A DNA stretch of 64,000 nt from DATIXJ01 sp035518715 (GTDB lineage: Bacteria > Bacteroidota > Ignavibacteria > UBA10030 > SZUA-254), in assembly GCA_035518715.1 (NCBI GenBank), contig DATIXJ010000027.1:1-64000 (forward strand), written 5' to 3'. Every line of letters begins with the position of its first letter. The first letter of the stretch is position 1. The position numbers and the translations under genes were made by a program. Below the pieces are notes generated by a model. It was not told the DNA's origin. It searched no databases and saw only the letters and a program-made list of their open reading frames with translations. This document shows, in pieces, positions 60,086 to 64,000 of the stretch.

Positions 60086-60703
60086 ATGCATTCTCGTTTT
60101 ATAGGCGTACCCGTCGGAGAAACGACTGTTATCCATCGGCTGCCGGCTCTGGCGAAGGTGACGGTTTCTTGCGTCGTGATCCTGACAAGCATTTTGTTGC
60201 CGATTGGCTGGGGTGTTGCGTTTGTGGGAATTGCTGCGCTGCTTTCCTTGGTAGTGTTCGTGAGCCGGACGTCATTGTGGTTCCTCTTCCGGAACATCGT
60301 GATCGTCGAACCGTTCGTTATCATGGTCGGTCTGTCGACCCTCTTTCAGCCGGATGGAGGAATGAGATTTGCTTCGATCGCTCTCAAGAGCACGCTGAGT
60401 CTGGTAACGATTCTGCTGTTATCGAGCACAACACCTTTTGAAGAGCTCCTGGAGGTCTTGCGCATGATGCGCATTCCTGCGGCGATGATCTCTATTATCG
60501 CATTGATGTTTCGTTACATCTTTGTATTCATTGGCGAGAGCGGGCGAATGCGGACGGCGCGTCAGAGCAGATCGTTTACTCAACGAACTGCCCGCAGTTG
60601 GGTTGTTCTTGCGTCGGTTCTCGGGCAGTTGTTCCTGCGTTCGACGGTACGTGCAGAACGAATCTATACGGCGATGTGTGCCCGCGGCTGGAGATCGCAA
60701 TGA
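60086..60703 (+). CDS. cbiQ: CbiQ-type ECF transporter transmembrane component
   Basis: The 205-residue inner-membrane protein couples the ATPase to CbiM. It has about five helices (VTVSCVVILTSILLPIGWGV; WFLFRNIVIVEPFVIMVGL) and two cytoplasmic coupling segments with Arg: LLEVLRMMRIPAAM (about 120-133) and the C-terminal AERIYTAMCARGW (about 190-202), the conserved ARG-type motif. Length is slightly short for the family (around 225-250), with a brief N-terminus. The stop overlaps the cbiO start by 4 nt (ATGA). Confidence 0.92.
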   Translation: MHSRFIGVPVGETTVIHRLPALAKVTVSCVVILTSILLPIGWGVAFVGIAALLSLVVFVSRTSLWFLFRNIVIVEPFVIMVGLSTLFQPDGGMRFASIALKSTLSLVTILLLSSTTPFEELLEVLRMMRIPAAMISIIALMFRYIFVFIGESGRMRTARQSRSFTQRTARSWVVLASVLGQLFLRSTVRAERIYTAMCARGWRSQ

Positions 60704-61446
60704 CTGCTGTCGAATGTACGGATCTTCACTTCCGATATCCTAACGGAGAGGAAGCTCTTCGCGGGGTTACGATGCGGATCGAAGAGGGAGAGAGTGTCGG
60801 TCTCATCGGTCCCAATGGAGCTGGAAAATCCACGATTCTCCTCCATATGAATGGAATTCTCCCCGAGCGGCTTTCCCCGACTGTGAGCATTTCGATCTTC
60901 GGGATCCCGGTTGACGCCCCGAATCTCTTCCGCGTGCGTAGGCTTGTCGGCCTGCTGTTTCCGGATCCCGACGATCAGCTGTTCTGCGCAACAGTGTACG
61001 AAGACGTTGCGTTCGGTCCCAGTCAGTTCGGACTCCCGGAAGCGGAAGTGAAGGCGCTCGTCGAAGATTCGATGAAGAAAGTGGGACTTCAGGGGTATGA
61101 ACACAGATCGCCCCATCACCTCAGTACGGGGGAGAAACAACGCGCCTGCCTTGCAGGCCTGGTTGCCTGTCAACCGAAGATTCTGGCACTCGATGAACCT
61201 ACCCATGGTCTTGATCCCCGAGGTAAGCGACAGTTCAAGAGTCTTCTGCAATCAATTGAAGCGACGAAGATCATCGCGACGCACGATTTGGAGCTTGTCG
61301 TGGAGCTTTGCGCCCGGTCGATTCTCCTGGACGAGGGGGTGATCGTTGCAGATGGCCCCACGGCTTCTCTTTTGTCGGATGAAGATCTCATGAACGCCCA
61401 CGGCCTTGAAAAGCCGCATATTCTCAAGCACTTGCATCCGCATTAG
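60700..61446 (+). CDS. cbiO: CbiO-type ECF transporter ATPase
   Basis: The 248-residue ATPase has Walker A GLIGPNGAGKSTILLHMNG (about 35-53), a Q-loop region FPDPDDQLFCATVYEDVAFG typical of ECF ATPases, signature LSTGEKQRACLAG, Walker B LALDEPTHGLDP and a C-terminal H-loop THDLELV. One ATPase gene implies a homodimer. The ATG at 60700 overlaps the CbiQ stop; a longer frame upstream only overlaps cbiQ. Powers Co/Ni uptake with CbiM and CbiQ. Confidence 0.95.
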   Translation: MTAVECTDLHFRYPNGEEALRGVTMRIEEGESVGLIGPNGAGKSTILLHMNGILPERLSPTVSISIFGIPVDAPNLFRVRRLVGLLFPDPDDQLFCATVYEDVAFGPSQFGLPEAEVKALVEDSMKKVGLQGYEHRSPHHLSTGEKQRACLAGLVACQPKILALDEPTHGLDPRGKRQFKSLLQSIEATKIIATHDLELVVELCARSILLDEGVIVADGPTASLLSDEDLMNAHGLEKPHILKHLHPH

Positions 61447-61512
61447 TAGTTTGGGAGAGTTTCTGTTGCATCACACATATTCCAGTCTTTGAATTATCCA
61501 AGGAATAGTCTC

Positions 61513-62016
61513 ATGAAAAGGTCTCGCGTGTTCTTGTTCTGTGCCGGATTATTCATGGCTTCGTCCTTGTTCACAAATTCATATGCACGGCAATGGACGC
61601 TGAGCATTTCCGGAGAAGTTCAACATCCAATAGTGCTGACACCGAAAAGCGTTGGAGAGATGCCAAGGACAACGGTGAGCGTGAAAAACAGTAAGGGGGT
61701 GACCGAGAAGTATGAAGGAGTCCTTCTCTCCGAAATACTTGCTCGTGCCGGAGCGCCAATGGGTGACAGCGTTGAAAGCAAAAATCAGACCTGGTATGTT
61801 CAGGCGGAAGCGCTTGACGGATATAAGGTGATCTTTGCGCTTCCGGAGATCGACACGTCGTTCGGTGCGAATTCAATTCTCCTTGCCGACATGAAGAATA
61901 GTGCTCCACTGGAGAAAAAATCTGCACCGTTGGAAATCATTGTGCCTCGCGAGCATCGGCACGCGCGCTGGATTCGGCAGGTCGAGAAGCTGAGAGTGCT
62001 GAAGTCGCAGGAGTGA
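61513..62016 (+). CDS. Small exported protein with sulfite-oxidase-type (Mo-oxidoreductase) fold
   Basis: The 167-residue protein has a signal peptide (MKRSRVFLFCAGLFMASSLF). The mature part is a reduced Oxidored_molyb-like domain: WTLSISGEVQHPIVLTPKSV (about 27-46), EKYEGVLLSEILARAGAP, LDGYKVIFALPEID and PLEIIVPREHRHARWIRQVE near the end. No Cys remains in the mature part, so the usual Mo-ligating Cys is missing and an ordinary sulfite-oxidase reaction is unlikely. It may bind a ligand or pterin. AAGGA precedes the ATG. It follows cbiO after 66 nt and may belong to the same transcript. Confidence 0.75.
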   Translation: MKRSRVFLFCAGLFMASSLFTNSYARQWTLSISGEVQHPIVLTPKSVGEMPRTTVSVKNSKGVTEKYEGVLLSEILARAGAPMGDSVESKNQTWYVQAEALDGYKVIFALPEIDTSFGANSILLADMKNSAPLEKKSAPLEIIVPREHRHARWIRQVEKLRVLKSQE

Positions 62017-62182
62017 AGTCAGCCGGTTAGACATTTTCTCATCTTGTCATTCAGGCATTTTGCCAATAATTCGCGGTGCAGGAGAATGACGGATAGTCAC
62101 GTGTCAAGAGGATGGACAAACTGTGGGGGTAGGGTTTGTGTGGGCGCTGAATTGCGCCGAAGGCGCAGAACCTCTGACTATT

Positions 62183-62209
62183 CCCGTCATGATCGAAGAT
62201 TATGACGGG
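62183..62209 (-). other. Hairpin in the gap downstream of the tRNA genes
   Basis: CCCGTCAT (62183-62190) pairs with ATGACGGG (62202-62209). It is the second of two hairpins lying after tRNA-Val on the minus strand; no T-run follows. Confidence 0.5.
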
Positions 62210-62213
62210 AGAC

Positions 62214-62232
62214 GCTCTGAACCATTCAGAGC
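62214..62232 (-). other. Hairpin just downstream of tRNA-Val
   Basis: GCTCTGAA and TTCAGAGC around a three-base loop, 9 nt after the tRNA-Val 3' end on the minus strand. It may end or process the tRNA transcript, but no T-run follows. Confidence 0.55.
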
Positions 62233-62240
62233 CGACAGAG

Positions 62241-62315
62241 TGGACGCTGTAGGGATCGAACCTACGACCTCTGCCTTGTAAGGGCAGCGCTCTAAACCAG
62301 CTGGGCTAAGCGTCC
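62241..62315 (-). tRNA. tRNA-Val (anticodon TAC)
   Basis: The minus strand folds as a 75-nt cloverleaf. Acceptor GGACGCT pairs with AGCGTCC (discriminator A). The anticodon arm CTGCC-CTTACAA-GGCAG has TAC at 62280-62278. The T arm has GTTCGATCC. CCA is not encoded. It lies 8 nt after tRNA-Gly in the same transcript. Confidence 0.95.
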
Positions 62316-62323
62316 ATATTTTG

Positions 62324-62395
62324 AGCGGGAGACGGGGATCGAACCCGCGACGTCAAGCTTGGGAAGCTTGCATTCTACCGCTGAATTACTCCCGC
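62324..62395 (-). tRNA. tRNA-Gly (anticodon CCC)
   Basis: On the minus strand, acceptor GCGGGAG pairs with CTCCCGC (discriminator T). The anticodon arm CAAGC-TTCCCAA-GCTTG has CCC at 62363-62361, and the T arm has GTTCGATCC. CCA is not encoded. Its 5' part and upstream promoter region are duplicated at 63392-63483. Confidence 0.94.
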
Positions 62396-62465
62396 AAACA
62401 GATTCTACATCTGCTCTAAGCTGAAAATAGCTTGAAGAGCGGAGTTACACTGCAGGTACAATATA
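62374..62465. repeat. 92-nt direct repeat, copy A (tRNA-Gly 5' end plus upstream region)
   Basis: This copy aligns without gaps to 63392-63483. The first 23 nt are identical (the 5' part of tRNA-Gly), and the last 26 nt differ at one position (the promoter end). The middle 43 nt are diverged but equal in length. The offset between copies is 1018 nt. Confidence 0.85.
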
Positions 62466-62488
62466 ACTATTGGGGCAGTAGGAGGCAA
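62458..62488 (-). promoter_or_regulatory. Promoter for the tRNA-Gly/tRNA-Val transcript
   Basis: On the minus strand, TTG at 62488-62486, a 20-nt spacer and TATATTGT at 62465-62458 fit the Bacteroidota pattern moderately. The leader to the tRNA 5' end is about 55 nt. Confidence 0.5.
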
Positions 62489-62537
62489 TTGAGCATCAGG
62501 TAATCTCACCAATTAAAATTCAATTAATTTGTCCTCT

Positions 62538-63209
62538 TCACTTAGGAATCTTCAAGGAAAACTTTGTTCTCGGGATTGCAACCTGATGCCACCCCGGACC
62601 CAACTCATAAGCAGAGAAGTTGAAGACCAAATCTTTCTCTTCTATGTTCACCTTTAATTTATTCAGTTTGCAGGAATCCGGAGTCAATATCGAATCATCC
62701 CATGCATCGCTCAATAATGAATCAACGTAGCCATAAACAACTTTACACACCTCATATTCTGGAGTGAGGATGAAATCGGATGGTGATAGGAAGCGTTGAT
62801 GTGAAAGGTCAAAGTTATATGTTGTGTACTCAGTAGTACCATGACAACCCCATGAAGGACACATTGCATATTCCAAACAATAGCTCACAAGTGATCCAAA
62901 GATCTTGGCTGATTTTACCTGAACACTGACATACGGAAACTCGCGCGTAGCAATAAGATCAGAATCCATATCAGTGTAATACGATTTGGCATCACGCAGG
63001 AAATCCCGCCTCTGACTTCTGACAAACTGAAGGACTTTATCATTAAGAGTTTTCGCGCGGGGATCACTGCAGTAGGGGTATTGGATTGTGATATCACAAT
63101 GTGCTGGATCTTCCTTACTCTTCAGATGCCTGATTTCTATCTGGCAAACGGAAATCTGATAGCAGCTGAAAATCAGCATTACAGCCGATAGGATAGACAC
63201 ACATTTCAT
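62538..63209 (-). CDS. Exported DUF3298/DUF4163-like protein
   Basis: The 223-residue protein has a signal peptide (SILSAVMLIFSCYQISVC, which also contains a possible lipobox Cys). The mature part matches the PdaC/RsiV-type C-terminal domain: DITIQYPYC, LNDKVLQFVRSQRRDFL, YVSVQVKSAKIFGSLVSYCL, the GTTEYTTYNFDLSHQRFLSPSDF hallmark split around residues 125-145, and a final PGWHQVAIPRTKFSLKI. The domain occurs in envelope proteins and anti-sigma factors, without a known general function here. Base composition is visibly more AT-rich than its neighbours, and it lies between the two 92-nt repeats, suggesting acquisition. GGAAGGG precedes the ATG. Confidence 0.75.
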   Translation of the reverse strand: MKCVSILSAVMLIFSCYQISVCQIEIRHLKSKEDPAHCDITIQYPYCSDPRAKTLNDKVLQFVRSQRRDFLRDAKSYYTDMDSDLIATREFPYVSVQVKSAKIFGSLVSYCLEYAMCPSWGCHGTTEYTTYNFDLSHQRFLSPSDFILTPEYEVCKVVYGYVDSLLSDAWDDSILTPDSCKLNKLKVNIEEKDLVFNFSAYELGPGWHQVAIPRTKFSLKIPK

Positions 63210-63391
63210 GACTCACCCTTCCTATAAGTACATTGAGACTACACGAGAGTCATGCCGCAATGTACTGCTCCGGGTCACCATGGTCAAACCATCAAACCCG
63301 CAGTAGACCCAGACAAGTTACAACAGGGTTACAAAATGAAAGAAGCTTATCTTGAATGTTAATGCTGCGTAAAGAGCTTGTGGAAAGACCA
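63210..63391. other. AT-richer non-coding stretch inside the repeat-bounded segment
   Basis: Apart from the inverted repeat at 63227-63266, this holds no convincing gene. A TAACTTGT stretch on the minus strand could be a weak -7 element for the DUF3298-like gene, but it has no matching TTG upstream. Confidence 0.4.
63227..63266. repeat. Inverted repeat upstream of the DUF3298-like gene
   Basis: Perfect 9-bp arms AGTACATTG (63227-63235) and CAATGTACT (63258-63266), with a nested GACT/AGTC pairing inside the 22-nt spacer. It lies 18 nt upstream of the start codon, in the presumed leader, and could be an operator or mRNA structure. Confidence 0.55.
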
Positions 63392-63413
63392 TCTACCGCT
63401 GAATTACTCCCGC
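63392..63413 (-). pseudogene. Truncated tRNA-Gly fragment (first 22 nt)
   Basis: On the minus strand GCGGGAGTAATTCAGCGG plus TAGA reproduces the acceptor 5' strand and D arm of the tRNA-Gly at 62395. The sequence then diverges (TGGTCTTTCC), so no cloverleaf can form. Confidence 0.85.
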
Positions 63414-63483
63414 ATGCTTACTCCAATGCTGCTTCAAGCTGACAAATGCTTGTCAATCGGAGTTACACTGCAAGTACAATATA
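63392..63483. repeat. 92-nt direct repeat, copy B (tRNA-Gly 5' fragment plus upstream region)
   Basis: Gap-free counterpart of 62374-62465. TATATTGT is retained (63483-63476), but the upstream TTG position now reads TTT on the minus strand. Confidence 0.85.
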
Positions 63484-63537
63484 GGAAACTGAGAGCGAAA
63501 AGAAAAACCCGCCTTGCTTCTGCATCACCCACCGCCA

Positions 63538-63568
63538 TTGACACTTCCAAATTGATCTGCTATATTAC
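63538..63568 (+). promoter_or_regulatory. Candidate promoter for the terminal lipoprotein gene
   Basis: TTG at 63538-63540, a 20-nt spacer and TATATTAC at 63561-63568. The leader to the ATG at 63698 would be about 120 nt and contains AGGAGGTG at 63580-63587, with no ATG behind it. Confidence 0.5.
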
Positions 63569-63697
63569 GGCGTCAGGAGGTGTTCATCCAATCCGTTCTT
63601 CCATTTCATAAGTGAAGGAAACTCGTACGGATAACTCATTCCGAATCCATAAGCCATCGTCCGGCAGTCGTTCAAGGCCTCAGGGTTGCCCACGAAG

Positions 63698-64000
63698 ATG
63701 AGATTGACACTCCTTGCGTTTGCCGCCGGTGTCGCTTTGGAACTCTCCGGCTGTGAACCGGCGACCTTCGTCACGGAACCGCCCTGGACCCTTTCGGGCA
63801 GGATCGTCCTCAATGCTATCGGCGGAAACGGTAACAATCTCGGCATTGTCCTCTTCGATCTGAACGTCTCCGAGATACCTAAACTGGACGTCATACCGAA
63901 CGGCATCGAGCCGAGGGTGAGTGCAAGGGGTCTGGAACTTGCCTACTCGGGAACAGAAGCGGGGAAGATCGACATCTTCCGGTCGGACATCACAGGGAGC
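63698..64000 (+). CDS. Lipoprotein with TolB/PD40-like start, truncated by window end
   Basis: A 101-codon open frame from the ATG at 63698 to the window edge. The N-terminus is a lipoprotein signal (MRLTLLAFAAGVALELSGC, with Cys19 lipidated). After a short linker (EPATFVTEPPWTLSG) come a GGNGNNLGIVLFDL strand pattern and the segment GLELAYSGTEAGKIDIFRSD. LAYSG and DIFRSD are typical of WD40-like PD40/TolB propeller blades, so a periplasmic beta-propeller is likely. The start has no strong Shine-Dalgarno site. Most of the protein lies beyond the window. Confidence 0.65.
   Translation, partial: MRLTLLAFAAGVALELSGCEPATFVTEPPWTLSGRIVLNAIGGNGNNLGIVLFDLNVSEIPKLDVIPNGIEPRVSARGLELAYSGTEAGKIDIFRSDITGS

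Noticed and set aside
63580..63621. Leader peptide starting at the GTG in AGGAGGTG
   Set aside because: Only 11 codons, with the Shine-Dalgarno site overlapping the start codon and no attenuator hairpins after it.
63565..63906. 113-codon minus-strand frame at the right end
   Set aside because: It opposes the lipoprotein gene with a signal peptide and lipobox. Its C-terminal end looks somewhat protein-like, but I could match it to nothing.
1..64000. CRISPR arrays, prophage or defence islands
   Set aside because: No regularly spaced repeats, phage structural genes, restriction-modification or toxin-antitoxin pairs were visible.

Overview
The window looks like chromosome from a member of the Bacteroidota/Chlorobi superphylum, most like an Ignavibacteria-type lineage. 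Three things support this. The protein at 19202-20599 ends in a type IX secretion sorting domain with the NYPNPFNPTT motif. A two-component system has a periplasmic Reg_prop/Y_Y_Y sensor. Many intergenic regions carry the Bacteroidota promoter pattern TTG-N19/20-TAnnTTTG. This placement is inference; there is no rRNA to confirm it. Base composition looks moderately GC-rich by eye, with a visibly AT-richer patch at about 62.4-63.5 kb.

Layout. 0-7 kb, minus strand: a partial secreted protein, an RlmI-type rRNA methyltransferase, a copper set (HMA-AraC regulator, CopZ-like chaperone, CopA ATPase), class I aldolase and a DUF2279 protein. 7-20.6 kb, plus strand: HAD phosphatase, membrane glycosyltransferase, Gfo/Idh/MocA dehydrogenase and CCA-adding enzyme; then a TolC/MacA/MacB-type export operon with one ATPase and three permeases; then the T9SS cargo protein and a strong terminator. 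20.7-25.9 kb, minus strand: a long Rossmann protein, YbjQ, a lipoprotein, an aldehyde dehydrogenase and a membrane protein. 26-32.7 kb, plus strand: MurI, a CADD-like p-aminobenzoate synthase, peptide deformylase, pterin dehydratase, PyrE, MscS, NUDIX, a 59-aa zinc-ribbon protein, thymidine phosphorylase and a membrane-tethered 2Fe-2S protein. 32.7-37 kb, minus strand: SuhB-HflX-BatA, packed or overlapping.

37-49.5 kb, plus strand: a DUF1579 protein, a small outer-membrane barrel, a REP-associated tyrosine transposase with two copies of a 40-nt palindromic element, tRNA-Pro, a lone receiver plus an NtrC-type regulator, acyl-CoA dehydrogenase, GuaB, and a chain of five genes overlapping by 1-4 nt (M24 peptidase, glycosyltransferase, PurD, epimerase, MeaB). 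49.5-54 kb: a structured non-coding gap, then a NarL-type regulator and a 1124-residue sensor kinase on the minus strand.

54-62 kb, plus strand: an apparent nickel/cobalt region, with a NicO-type permease, secreted isoaspartyl peptidase, Cys-rich small protein, TonB receptor, cupin, CbiM(N)-CbiQ-CbiO ECF transporter and a small Mo-oxidoreductase-fold protein. 62-64 kb: tRNA-Val and tRNA-Gly on the minus strand, then an AT-richer segment of about 1 kb with one DUF3298-like gene. That segment lies between two copies of a 92-nt repeat holding the 5' end and promoter of tRNA-Gly. A truncated lipoprotein gene closes the window.

The observations most worth following are the CADD-like enzyme with its active-site residues intact, the transposase/palindrome pair, the duplicated tRNA-Gly 5' region, two apparently leaderless genes placed directly behind Bacteroidota promoters, and the Cys-rich/TonB/CbiMQO grouping. 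I found no CRISPR array, prophage, insertion sequence or recognisable defence island.
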